Source of the DNA: Novosphingobium cyanobacteriorum
Lineage (GTDB): Bacteria > Pseudomonadota > Alphaproteobacteria > Sphingomonadales > Sphingomonadaceae
Assembly (NCBI RefSeq): GCF_029436685.1
Contig: NZ_JAROCY010000001.1
Coordinates: 248,001-312,000, forward strand
DNA length: 64,000 nt
Direction of reading: 5' to 3'
Positions 8,967-17,286 of this stretch are shown one piece after another; the first letter of the stretch is position 1, and each line of letters begins with the position of its first letter. A model generated the notes under the pieces. It was given only the letters and a program-made list of their open reading frames with translations, was not told the origin of the DNA and did no database searches. A program made the position numbers and the translations under genes.

Positions 8967-10538
8967 CTAAGCAGGCCAGGGCTTCGGCAGCACCTTGCCG
9001 CTGCGGGCAGCGGCCGAAGGACATTGACGTCGATCCGGAGCCTGGTTCAGCGCGTAGATGTAGAACGTGAAGCTGTGCTCGAAGTCTGCGCCGGGCAGGG
9101 CGCAGACCAGGGTGTAGCGAGCCGTGACTTCCCGCTGCAGCATGGCGAAGGTGGTGCGGTTGTATTCCGGGCGCAGCGTGTCGGTCACGACGATCGCGTC
9201 CGGCGCCTGCGCCAGGACACGAGCGAGTTCCGCCACCGGATCGACGCCGATGGCAGGGGCCTCGTTGGACATGGCGAGGTGTTCGGGAAACACGAAACGG
9301 CCGGGCAGGCGGGCCTGCGTGGTGTGGTACAGCCATGGCGTGCCATCGTGGATATAGAGCGTGCCGTGCGGCATGTTGGCCCGAAGAACCTGCGTAACCC
9401 GCTCGAAACGCGCGGCGGACTGCGTGGCCTTGTCGAAATCGAACGACTGGCCATAGTGCAGCGCCCAGATCATCGAGACGACCGCGACGACCCTGCCGAC
9501 GAGGCCGTGCGCGAACCACGGTGCTGCCGCGACGGCGAGCACCGGCACGAGCGGCAACGCATAGTGCGAATAGAAGTTTGGTACCGCCAGAAACCCGGCC
9601 AGTGCTGCCATCAGCCATCCGCGTATCAGCAGTGCGAAAGGCGAGCAGCCCTGCTCCTGCCGCGCCCGGACTTGCCCCAGCAAGGCACACGCCGTCAGCG
9701 GCAGACTCAACAGCAGCAGAAAACGCACGGTGTGCGCCCAGACCGCCGCGACCGAGCGCCCCTTGTGGAAGTTCGAGATGACGGTGGCCTGCCAGTAGGC
9801 TTCGAACTGACCATGGGCGATATACCATGCCATAGCGAGCACGGTCGGCAGCGAAGCCGCGACAGCCATGGGCACGAACAGGTGCAGCGTGCTGGATGCG
9901 GAGCGCGTGCGCGACCACTCCCGCCAGGCGAAGGCGAGGACAACGAAAGCGCCTTCGAACAGGGCGGTCGGCTTGAATGACACCGCAATTCCGCACAGCA
10001 GCGCGGCACCTATCGCATGCCGGTGGCGGATGCCGACCGGCAAGTCATCGAGGCCGCGGACCAGCAACGCCACCGCGCCAACCACGAAGAGGTTGTAGTA
10101 AACCGGTGACTGCCCGCCGCCGCCGAGCAATGGCTGCAGCCATGCGATGTAGGTCAAGCCTGCCAGGGCGGCACCGGTGCGGTCTGCCCAGCGCAGGGCA
10201 ATCAGATGGATCAGATAAGCGGTTGCGGCAGTGAAGATGACCGCCGCGATCTGGAACGTCAGGACGGAGGTGGAAATACCGGCCAGCAGCCAGAAGAACG
10301 CGAACAGGCCAGGCGGCTTGCGATCCCAAATGTCGACATAGGGGGCGGCGCCGTGGTGCATGGCATCGCCCACCAGAAGGTAGAACGTCTCGTCCACATG
10401 GTAATCGGGATCGCCCAGCGCGTTGAACCGGACAAAGAGGGTGAAGGCGAGCAGGAGTGCTGGAACGCCAAGGGCCCGGACAGCCATGATGTTAAGGCCA
10501 CGCCCGCCTTGCCCGCCGATGGCCATTGCCCCCGCCAT
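8967..10538 (-). CDS. GT39/ArnT-like polytopic membrane glycosyltransferase
   Basis: The 523-residue protein has about eleven hydrophobic segments. After the first membrane helix comes FNALGDPDYHVDETFYLLVG; the acidic DE pair in the first periplasmic loop is the catalytic signature of the PMT/ArnT (GT-C) fold. WDRKPPGLFAFF follows, also typical. These enzymes move a sugar from a polyprenyl phosphate donor onto protein, lipid A or another lipid outside the inner membrane. Acceptor and sugar are unknown. ATG 10538 is chosen because GGGGGATC lies just upstream; a TTG at 10580 and an ATG at 10487 are alternatives. It ends 97 bases before cpaF, so it could modify pilin, but that is only a guess. 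Confidence 0.78.
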   Translation of the reverse strand: MAGAMAIGGQGGRGLNIMAVRALGVPALLLAFTLFVRFNALGDPDYHVDETFYLLVGDAMHHGAAPYVDIWDRKPPGLFAFFWLLAGISTSVLTFQIAAVIFTAATAYLIHLIALRWADRTGAALAGLTYIAWLQPLLGGGGQSPVYYNLFVVGAVALLVRGLDDLPVGIRHRHAIGAALLCGIAVSFKPTALFEGAFVVLAFAWREWSRTRSASSTLHLFVPMAVAASLPTVLAMAWYIAHGQFEAYWQATVISNFHKGRSVAAVWAHTVRFLLLLSLPLTACALLGQVRARQEQGCSPFALLIRGWLMAALAGFLAVPNFYSHYALPLVPVLAVAAAPWFAHGLVGRVVAVVSMIWALHYGQSFDFDKATQSAARFERVTQVLRANMPHGTLYIHDGTPWLYHTTQARLPGRFVFPEHLAMSNEAPAIGVDPVAELARVLAQAPDAIVVTDTLRPEYNRTTFAMLQREVTARYTLVCALPGADFEHSFTFYIYALNQAPDRRQCPSAAARSGKVLPKPWPA

Positions 10539-10707
10539 GCCGATCCCCCGTTGGAGGCCGACTGCCTCCGAAGCAGGCAAACCTTAGCCAGTAAGTGGTT
10601 AACGCAAGGCAAACTCCTGCCGGTTCGCCCCTTGCAACGCATCGCTTCGGACATTGCCCTTGCCCTCGCGTGCGGCGACAAGGGCTTCAGCGATTCTGGA
10701 GAATGAC

Positions 10708-11610
10708 TTGAAACAGAACGAGCGGTCCGGATTGCTGTTCGCCCTTGCCGGGTTTGCTGCGCTTTCGGTGGGGGACATCATCGTCAAGTCGATGGCGGGG
10801 ATGTGGCCGGGGCCGGCGATCGCCACTTTCCGCTATATCGTCGGCGCATTCGGGCTGGGCACGATCCTGGCCTTCCGTGAAGGACCAGCCGGCTTTGCCC
10901 TGCCGGGGCTGAAGTGGCAGGCCCTGCGCGGGTTTGGCGTGGCGATTTCGGCGATGGCGTTCTTCTCGGCAGTGCAGCTGATGCCACTGGCCGAGGCCAC
11001 GGCGATCCAGTTCACCAGCCCGATGATCACGGCCCTGCTGGCGGCGGCGATCCTGCGCGAACCGGCACGGCGATCGACCTGGATCGCCAGCGTTGTGGCG
11101 TTCATTGGCGTGCTGATCGTGCTGCGGCCCAACTTTGCGGTGCTGGGGGTCGTGGCGCTGCTGCCAGTCCTTTCGGCCTTCGGCATGGGCGTGCTGATGA
11201 TAGGCAACCGTGCCGTGGCGGGCAGGGCCTCCGCGCTATCCATGCAGTTCAGCGTCGCCTTCATCGGGATGCTGTTCATGGGCGCCTTCGCGCTCGCTGG
11301 GCACCTCAGCGGCATTCCGATGCTGCATATCAGCGTGCCGCCATGGAGCGTGCTGGCGCGCGCCGGCTCCATCGCCTTTTCCGCAAGCTTTGCCCACACG
11401 ATGATCTATCTGGCCACAACGCGCGCGGGCGCCGGCACGATTGCACCGATGACCTATATCCAGTTGCTGGTGGCTGGCATGTTCGGCTGGTTCATGTTCG
11501 GGGAACAACCGGATCTGACCGCGCTGGCCGGCGCGGGGATCATCGTTGCAGCGGGGCTTTACCTGTGGCGATCCGGCAAGGTTGTGGCCGAGCCGCAAGG
11601 CACGGACTGA
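10708..11610 (+). CDS. EamA-family (DMT superfamily) membrane transporter
   Basis: The roughly 300-residue protein has ten predicted membrane helices in two EamA repeats. It begins LKQNERSGLLFALAGFAALS, with VKSMAGMWPGPAIATFRYIV in the first repeat and PMTYIQLLVAGMFGWFMFG in the second. TTG 10708 is preferred as start because GGAGA lies six bases before it. A more upstream TTG (10654) gives a non-membrane extension without family character. The substrate is unknown. It is transcribed away from the GT39-like gene and its stop lies one base before the HNH gene, so those two probably form one unit. Confidence 0.84.
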   Translation: MKQNERSGLLFALAGFAALSVGDIIVKSMAGMWPGPAIATFRYIVGAFGLGTILAFREGPAGFALPGLKWQALRGFGVAISAMAFFSAVQLMPLAEATAIQFTSPMITALLAAAILREPARRSTWIASVVAFIGVLIVLRPNFAVLGVVALLPVLSAFGMGVLMIGNRAVAGRASALSMQFSVAFIGMLFMGAFALAGHLSGIPMLHISVPPWSVLARAGSIAFSASFAHTMIYLATTRAGAGTIAPMTYIQLLVAGMFGWFMFGEQPDLTALAGAGIIVAAGLYLWRSGKVVAEPQGTD

Positions 11611-11611
11611 C

Positions 11612-11890
11612 GTGTCGACCCCGACCCCCTGCTGGCTCTGCGCAAGGCCACTGGGCCACAAGGTGGAATGGCATCATCCCGTGCCCAAAAGCCGCGGTGG
11701 GCGAGAGACGGTGCCGCTCCATCCGATCTGCCACCGTACGCTGCATGCGCATTTCACCAATGCAGAGCTGCAGCGCATCGGTGCCGACCATGCGAAGCTG
11801 CGCGACAAGCCGGAACTCTCGCGGTTCCTGGCGTGGATTGCCGACAAGCCGCCGGAGTTCCACGCGCCGACGCGAACCAGGCGCCGTTAG
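11612..11890 (+). CDS. Small HNH endonuclease-family protein
   Basis: The 92-residue protein starts at GTG 11612, directly after the stop of the transporter. It has CWLCARPLG (one zinc CxxC pair) followed by KVEWHHPVPKSRGG and VPLHPICHRTLHAHF, the HH...H...C/H arrangement of the HNH fold, so it probably binds a metal and cuts or nicks nucleic acid. Many small stand-alone HNH proteins in alphaproteobacteria have no known role. Its TAG stop overlaps the TAA stop of the converging HAD gene (shared bases TTAG at 11887-11890). Confidence 0.8.
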   Translation: MSTPTPCWLCARPLGHKVEWHHPVPKSRGGRETVPLHPICHRTLHAHFTNAELQRIGADHAKLRDKPELSRFLAWIADKPPEFHAPTRTRRR

Positions 11891-12729
11891 CCCAGCAGGT
11901 CTACCAGCGGGGCAAGGTCCTGCAGCAGGAGACCTGGCCGGTCCTTTTCCGGCAGCACGGCATCACCCGCCATGATGCCGGTGGCCATGCCGACCGACAG
12001 GGCACCAACGGCATTGGCCATGCGCATTTCCAGCGCCGGATCGTCGCCCACGACCACGATCCTTTGGGCGGCCGAGCGTGGCAGGTCCATCACCTTGCGC
12101 GCCACCTCGAAGGCGACCCGCGACGGCTTGCCCAGAATGCGCGGGCGCTTGCCGGTCATGGCCGTAAGCATGGCGTTGATCGGGTAGCTGGCGCCGATCG
12201 CGCGACCGTTCTCGGTGGCGAAGAAGGGCACGTTGCTGGCGGTGAGCAGGCGTGCGCCGTTCCAGAGGGAATGGCAGGCCGCCTCAAGCGCGTTGAAATC
12301 GAATTCGCGGAACCATCCGGTATAGACGGCCTCGACACCATCTGCCGCTTCAGTGGGGCCAACAACCTCAAGGCCTGCATCAACCAGCGGAGCAGCGCAA
12401 CCGGCATTGCCGAGCACGCGGACCCTGCCAGTGCCCTGCTGCGCCAGCCATGCCGCGGTGGATGATGACGGAGTCAGCATCTGCGCGTCATCCACCGGAA
12501 ACCCGGCGTTGCGCAGCGATGCGGCATAGGCGGCGGGTGGTTTGGCCGTGCCGTTGGTGAAGACCACGAAGGGCATCCCCCGCGCCTTCAACGCCTCCAG
12601 CAGAGCAATCGCATGGGGCAGGGCGCGGTGGCCCCCGCTTTTTGAATCGCCCAAGGCGATCGTGCCATCCATGTCGAAGACGAACCCAGCGGCATCGCGC
12701 AGGCGGGATGATATGTCGGCGGGGATCAA
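11887..12729 (-). CDS. HAD-IIA (NagD-like) phosphatase
   Basis: The 280-residue HAD hydrolase has all four motifs: VFDMDGTIALGD (nucleophile and acid Asp), FVVFTNGT, the GKPSR lysine, and VVVGDDPALEMRMAN. The large cap between motifs II and III is of the NagD/4-nitrophenylphosphatase type. The family removes phosphate from small molecules. It is the last gene of the carboxylase operon: its TTG start overlaps the carboxyltransferase stop (TTGA). In this place it may dephosphorylate a pathway intermediate, which would pair with the ATP-binding first gene of the operon. The substrate is inferred only from context. Confidence 0.85.
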   Translation of the reverse strand: MIPADISSRLRDAAGFVFDMDGTIALGDSKSGGHRALPHAIALLEALKARGMPFVVFTNGTAKPPAAYAASLRNAGFPVDDAQMLTPSSSTAAWLAQQGTGRVRVLGNAGCAAPLVDAGLEVVGPTEAADGVEAVYTGWFREFDFNALEAACHSLWNGARLLTASNVPFFATENGRAIGASYPINAMLTAMTGKRPRILGKPSRVAFEVARKVMDLPRSAAQRIVVVGDDPALEMRMANAVGALSVGMATGIMAGDAVLPEKDRPGLLLQDLAPLVDLLG

Positions 12730-14198
12730 AGCGAAGCTCCGGCATGGAGGGCAAGGCGGAAGCCCGGGCGCTCGATCACCAGATCGCGCGCATCTGGCTT
12801 TGCCGCAAGCGAGCGCAGCAGTGACAGGATCGGCGCGGCCTGCGGGCTGTAGGTCGCGCGCGAAGGGCCGGCGGCAAGCATGGCGTCCACCTGTTCACCC
12901 GGCATCACCGCGCGCAGCAGGAATTCCTCGTCCGGCAGATGATGTCCGAACTGGCGGCGAAGGTCTGCCAGCGCGGGAAATGTCGGTTCGTCCTCCAGTT
13001 CACGCGCGCGGGGCCGATCAAGGATTGTGGCGAGAACGCGCGGATCGACGGGCGAGGTCGGCTTGCCGAACTTGCCCATGCAATAGCGGATGACCTGATC
13101 GGAAACCTGGCCATAGCGTCGATCGCCGATCACGTTGGTCAGCGCCTGGCTCATCACCATCTGCGGAAACGGCGTGACCATGATCGGATAGCCGAGCTCT
13201 GCGCGGACCTGCTCCGTTTCGGCAATCACGGCGGGAAGCCGATCGGACAGGCCCAGCTCATCGAGCTGGCGCGCAGTGGTGGTCATCACCCCGCCGGCGA
13301 TCTGATGACGCAGGAAGCTGGCGTCGAAGTTCTGCGGCGTGCCCGGCGGCAGCCCTTCGGCCAGCGCCACGCGCTTCCAGTAGGTGGTGAGCCGGGCCAG
13401 AGCGTCCTTGTCGATCTCGACGGTATGGCCTGCGTCCTCCAAGTTGGACACCATCCGGTTGGCTTCGGGCAGGGAGGAACCATCGCCGCCGGGACCGACG
13501 CCGACATGGATGGCCGATATGCCGAGCTTGGCCGCCTCCAGGCTGGATAGCATCCCCTGGCCGATGGTGGTGTGGGCATGGATTTCCAGCGGGCGGTTGC
13601 CGATCGCGGCCTTTACCGCGGGCACCAGCGTACGCGCGCGGTCCATTGAAAGCAGGCCGCCCGGATCCTTGATGTAGAACAGGTCGATATCGGGGCTCTG
13701 CCCGACGGCGCGTGCAAAGTCGGCATAGAACTGGTCGGTGTGGAATTCCGAGAGCGTGAAGGTGAGCGCGGCCATGACCTCGGCGTCCCCCTCCTGCTTC
13801 ACCAGCCGCGCGGCTTCGACCACCGCAGGCACTTCGTGCATCGGATCGAGCAGGACGAAGCGGCCAACCCCGTTCGCCTGAAGCGCGCGATAGACCAGCC
13901 GCATGAACTCGGGGTCTGCCTGCTGCCACGCGATGAAGCGCAGGCCCGTGGTGATGAACTGCAGCGGCGTGGTCGGCATCGCGGCAGCCATTCGGCGCAG
14001 GCGCTCCCACGGGTTGTTCTGGAAATAGCGCACCGCCACGGCCATGTGGCTGGACGATGTGAAATCGATGGCGCGGAAGCCGCAGGCTTCGGTCAGTGCC
14101 GCGGCCTGCAGCATGTGGGCCGTGTTCAGGCCCGTGGCACCCCACAGGCTCTGGTTGCCGTCACGCATGGTGACGTCGACAAGGCGGATTGCGGTCAT
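12726..14198 (-). CDS. Biotin-dependent carboxyltransferase subunit (pyruvate carboxylase B / oxaloacetate decarboxylase alpha type)
   Basis: The 490-residue TIM-barrel carboxyltransferase shows DVTMRDGNQS (residues 8-17, metal and substrate site), YIKDPGGLL with Lys177 (the carbamylated metal-ligand lysine in this family) and EIHAHTT with His207 and His209 as metal ligands. The C-terminal part resembles the PYC_OADA domain, but there is no biotinyl domain at the end; that is a separate chain here. It would transfer CO2 from carboxybiotin to an acceptor. Known relatives use pyruvate, but the setting (UPF0261 and HAD partners, IclR control, ketone-type catabolic genes nearby) argues for another acceptor. 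It overlaps the biotin carboxylase gene by four bases. Confidence 0.86.
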   Translation of the reverse strand: MTAIRLVDVTMRDGNQSLWGATGLNTAHMLQAAALTEACGFRAIDFTSSSHMAVAVRYFQNNPWERLRRMAAAMPTTPLQFITTGLRFIAWQQADPEFMRLVYRALQANGVGRFVLLDPMHEVPAVVEAARLVKQEGDAEVMAALTFTLSEFHTDQFYADFARAVGQSPDIDLFYIKDPGGLLSMDRARTLVPAVKAAIGNRPLEIHAHTTIGQGMLSSLEAAKLGISAIHVGVGPGGDGSSLPEANRMVSNLEDAGHTVEIDKDALARLTTYWKRVALAEGLPPGTPQNFDASFLRHQIAGGVMTTTARQLDELGLSDRLPAVIAETEQVRAELGYPIMVTPFPQMVMSQALTNVIGDRRYGQVSDQVIRYCMGKFGKPTSPVDPRVLATILDRPRARELEDEPTFPALADLRRQFGHHLPDEEFLLRAVMPGEQVDAMLAAGPSRATYSPQAAPILSLLRSLAAKPDARDLVIERPGFRLALHAGASL

Positions 14199-15532
14199 GC
14201 CTGAAGTCCCGAAAGGAAGCCGGTGTCCACTCCGCCTGCGGCAAAGCGCGGATCGGCGGCGATGCGGCGGTGGAGGGGGGCCGTGGTGGGCATTACGTCA
14301 ATCTCCAGGCTGGACAGCGCGGCCTGCAGGCGGCGCACCGCCTCCTCGCGCGTGGCGGCGTGGACGATGACCTTGCCCATCAGCGAATCGTAGAACGGAG
14401 GAACCTCGCAACCATTGGCGATGTGGCTGTCCACCCTGACACCCGGGCCGGCAGGCCATGCGGCGCGGATCGCCGTGCCGGGCGAAGGGCGGAAATCGGC
14501 ATCCGGATCCTCTGCGTTGATCCGCACTTCGATGGCGGCGCCTGTCGGGCGGACCATCGACTGCGTCAGCGACAGCGGCTTGCCCATCGCCACCAGCAAT
14601 TGCTGCTCGATCAGGTCCACCCCCGTGATCGCCTCGGTCACCGGGTGTTCAACCTGGATGCGGGCGTTGAGTTCAAGGAAAAAGAACGAGAAGTCGTCGG
14701 CGTCGACAAGGAACTCCGCTGTGCCCGCCCCGCGATAGCCGATGTGGCGGGCAAGGCGCACGGCGGCGGCCTCGATGGCGGCGCGCGCGTCGTCGGGCAT
14801 GGCGGGGGCAGGGGCTTCTTCCACCAGCTTCTGGAAGCGGCGCTGGATCGAACAGTCACGCGTGCCAAGGTGGATGGCACGCACGCCATCGCCCAGAACC
14901 TGCACCTCCACGTGGCGTCCGCGCGCCACGAAGCGTTCGACATAGACGGCCGGGTTGCCGAACGAGGCCTGGGCCTCTGCCTGCGCCATGGCGAGTGCGG
15001 CGTCGAGGTCCTCGGGCCGGTCCACCCGGCGCATGCCCTTGCCGCCGCCCCCGGCCACGGCCTTGAGCAGCAGGGGGTAGCCTGTTTCGGCCGCCCGCTG
15101 GCGCACCGCTTCCGGCGTCTGCGCCTCGCCGCCGGGCAGCACGGGCAGGCCGGCCTCGGTTGCCAGCCTGCGCGCGGCCAGCTTGTCACCCATGCCTTCC
15201 AGCGTGGCGATGCTTGGGCCGACGAAAGTGATGCCGGCCTCGGCCATGGCGCGGGCGAAGTCGGCATTTTCCGACAGGAAGCCATAGCCGGGATGGACGG
15301 CATCGGCGCCCGCAGCCTTTGCCGCGGCCACGACCCGGTCAATCGCGAGATAGCCCTGCGATGAAGGCCCCGGTCCCACGATGGCGACTTCGTCAGCCTC
15401 CAGTGCCGGGAGCGAGGCGGCGTCGGCCTCCGAGGCCCCCAGCACGGTGGCGATGCCCATGCGGCGGGCGGTGCGGATCACCCGCAGCGCAATCTCGCCA
15501 CGGTTCGCGATGAACAGCTTGCGGATCGTCAT
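14195..15532 (-). CDS. Biotin carboxylase subunit
   Basis: The 445-residue ATP-grasp enzyme carboxylates biotin on the carrier protein using ATP and bicarbonate. It begins MTIRKLFIANRGEIALRVIR, the standard start. Further on are HPGYGFLSEN, the ATP loop AVAGGGGKGMRRV and LELNARIQVEHPVTE. It is AccC-like in length, without fused carrier domain. The start ATGA overlaps the carrier gene stop. Being next to a dedicated carrier and carboxyltransferase, it is probably specific for this complex and not the housekeeping acetyl-CoA carboxylase component. The window's accA (55.6 kb) is far away. Confidence 0.92.
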   Translation of the reverse strand: MTIRKLFIANRGEIALRVIRTARRMGIATVLGASEADAASLPALEADEVAIVGPGPSSQGYLAIDRVVAAAKAAGADAVHPGYGFLSENADFARAMAEAGITFVGPSIATLEGMGDKLAARRLATEAGLPVLPGGEAQTPEAVRQRAAETGYPLLLKAVAGGGGKGMRRVDRPEDLDAALAMAQAEAQASFGNPAVYVERFVARGRHVEVQVLGDGVRAIHLGTRDCSIQRRFQKLVEEAPAPAMPDDARAAIEAAAVRLARHIGYRGAGTAEFLVDADDFSFFFLELNARIQVEHPVTEAITGVDLIEQQLLVAMGKPLSLTQSMVRPTGAAIEVRINAEDPDADFRPSPGTAIRAAWPAGPGVRVDSHIANGCEVPPFYDSLMGKVIVHAATREEAVRRLQAALSSLEIDVMPTTAPLHRRIAADPRFAAGGVDTGFLSGLQA

Positions 15533-15978
15533 CGGTTCAGCCGGATCAGGGCCTGGCCCTTGGCCACCATCGCACCATTGGGCGCGATCACTTCGGAAAT
15601 GGTGCCGCTGCGCCCGGCGTGAACGGGGTTCATCAGCTTCATCGTCTCGATGATGCCGACAACCGTTTCCGGCCCCACTTCGTCACCAGGCTGAACAAAT
15701 GGCGGGGCGCCAGGCTGAGGCGCGTGATAGAACGTGCCGGGCAGGGGCGCCGCAATCGCGTCGGGATCGGCCTCCGCGCTTTCTGTCGAAGCTTCGGCTG
15801 CGCCGCTCGCGCCGGCCCACTGCCATTCCTGCGTAAATCCCGCATCATCGCCATCCCCCCGCGCAAGGCGCAGGTGAAAGCGGCGGGTGGACAGGTCCAG
15901 TTCGCGGTAGCCCGAGTTTTCGAGGATCGCGGTGATTTCCGCGATATCCTCGTGGGTGAGGGGAAGGTCGTCGCTCAT
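15529..15978 (-). CDS. Biotin carboxyl carrier protein
   Basis: The 149-residue carrier has the biotinyl site IIETMKLMNPV, with Lys114 as the modified residue. The N-terminal third (LTHEDIAEITAILENSGYRE) is an AccB-like helical region, followed by an acidic/Ala-rich linker and the AccB-style segment FYHAPQPGAPPFVQPGDEVG. The motif reads ETMKLMN where housekeeping AccB usually has EAMKMMN or ESMKMMN. It overlaps the UPF0261 gene upstream and the biotin carboxylase gene downstream by four bases each, so the four proteins are probably made in fixed proportion. Confidence 0.92.
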   Translation of the reverse strand: MSDDLPLTHEDIAEITAILENSGYRELDLSTRRFHLRLARGDGDDAGFTQEWQWAGASGAAEASTESAEADPDAIAAPLPGTFYHAPQPGAPPFVQPGDEVGPETVVGIIETMKLMNPVHAGRSGTISEVIAPNGAMVAKGQALIRLNR

Positions 15979-17192
15979 AGGTCTTTCAACATCTGGCGCG
16001 CGGCGGCGATGACCGCGTCGGAAAAGGCTTCATCGTTGAAGTGCGCGTCGACCGCGGTAACCGGCACATGTCCGGGCATCACCTGACGCAGGTATTCGGC
16101 AAAGGGCGGCGGCACGGACGGGTCCATCAGGTGCCCCGCCGGGCTGTCATGGCTGGAAAATCCATGCAGCGGCGTGAACACCTGCACCGGCCCTTGCGCT
16201 TCGGCCACGTTGGCGGCGAGGTGATCGGCCAGCTTCTTCAGGTCGTCCAGCGTGGTGCGCACCGCCGTCAGCTGCGGGTTGTGTTCGTGATAGCGACGAC
16301 CGGGGAACTGGACGCGGGAAACGTCGATCGGCCCGCCGATGATGAAGTCCGCATTGCCGGGAGCGAGAATGGTGGGAATGCCCTTGCGCAGCGCCGCCTT
16401 GCCGCGATCCGGCCCGGTGTCAGCAAGGCCTCCGAAGATATGGTCGAGGATTTCGGTCTGTGAAAGATCGAGGACCAGCGCCACATCCTTGCTTTCGGCG
16501 AGGCCGTCGAGCGTCGGGCCGCCCGCGCCCGAGGAGTGGAAGACCATGACCTCGCAGCCATCCGTTTCCAGCGCCTGGCGGATGCGCTTCACACTCGCTT
16601 CCGTTGTGCCCAGCGTGGTGATCAGGACCAGCGGCTTTTCGGCCGGCGCCGCACGGTCATAGCCCCTGGCCATGCCGGCCACGGCGAAGGCGGCGTTGCG
16701 GAAGACATCGCGGCTGATCGTGTTGATGCCGGAAATGTCGGTCACCGCGTTCATCATCGCGATGTCCTTCACCCCCATGTAGGGCTTGGTGAAGCCGGAG
16801 GCCATCGTCGAGACGATCATCTTGGGCAGGCCATAGGGAAAGCTCTGCATCAGCGCGCCCGCCAGCGCCGACCCCATCGAGCCGCCCACCGCCAGCACGC
16901 CGGAGATCGGGTCCCGGGCGTCCCAGGCATGGGCGGCGGCGATCGATCCGCGGATCATCGCGTCCTGGCACTTGCCTTCGTGGCCCAGTGCGCGGACCTG
17001 TTCGATGGTCATTCCCGCAGCTGCGGCAACGTCTTCCGGCGAGATTTCCGCGCCTCCCACCGTGCGCCGCACGCTCGGGTCCAGATGGATCACCCGCACG
17101 CCCGCCGCTTCCAGTGCGGCGCGGGTGAAGCGGGCTTCTTCTTCCTTGGTGTCTTGCGTGATGATCAGCATCACGCTCGGCTGTTGGGTCAT
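15975..17192 (-). CDS. UPF0261 / Tm-1-like ATP-binding domain protein
   Basis: The 405-residue protein starts at MTQQPSVMLIITQDTKEEEA with GGGAGAGAG just upstream; the frame opens further up but that part is not protein-like. It has PISGVLAVGGSMGSALAGAL, MIVSTMASGFTKPYMGVKDI and STGAGGPTLDGLAESKD-like blocks (here HSSGAGGPTLDGLAESKDVA), matching the UPF0261 family. That family shares its N-terminal fold with the tomato Tm-1 ATP-binding domain. No enzyme activity is firmly established for bacterial members to my knowledge. It leads the carboxylase operon, which suggests a role in preparing the substrate, for example ATP-dependent activation. Confidence 0.85.
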   Translation of the reverse strand: MTQQPSVMLIITQDTKEEEARFTRAALEAAGVRVIHLDPSVRRTVGGAEISPEDVAAAAGMTIEQVRALGHEGKCQDAMIRGSIAAAHAWDARDPISGVLAVGGSMGSALAGALMQSFPYGLPKMIVSTMASGFTKPYMGVKDIAMMNAVTDISGINTISRDVFRNAAFAVAGMARGYDRAAPAEKPLVLITTLGTTEASVKRIRQALETDGCEVMVFHSSGAGGPTLDGLAESKDVALVLDLSQTEILDHIFGGLADTGPDRGKAALRKGIPTILAPGNADFIIGGPIDVSRVQFPGRRYHEHNPQLTAVRTTLDDLKKLADHLAANVAEAQGPVQVFTPLHGFSSHDSPAGHLMDPSVPPPFAEYLRQVMPGHVPVTAVDAHFNDEAFSDAVIAAARQMLKDL

Positions 17193-17286
17193 GGTCGTTC
17201 TCTCTCCCGTTGCCCCGACAGTGCGACAGATGGCTTGACTTTGCAAAATGCTATGCAAAGCATACGTTCCATAAGGTGAAACGAGG
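17193..17286. promoter_or_regulatory. Divergent promoter region with inverted repeats (IclR operator candidate)
   Basis: The 94-base gap between the divergent carboxylase operon and the IclR gene is AT-richer than its surroundings. TTGACT at 17235 looks like a -35 element. Two overlapping inverted repeats are visible: CTTTGCA (17239-17245) with TGCAAAG (17254-17260), and ATGCT (17248-17252) with AGCAT (17259-17263). IclR proteins commonly bind such sites between their own gene and a divergent target. No convincing -10 was found. Confidence 0.55.

Noticed and set aside
12726-15978. The carboxylase genes as a housekeeping pyruvate or acetyl-CoA carboxylase
   Set aside because: They are overlapped by UPF0261 and HAD genes under an IclR regulator inside a catabolic region, and accA is found separately at 55.6 kb. 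A pyruvate substrate cannot be fully excluded without assay.
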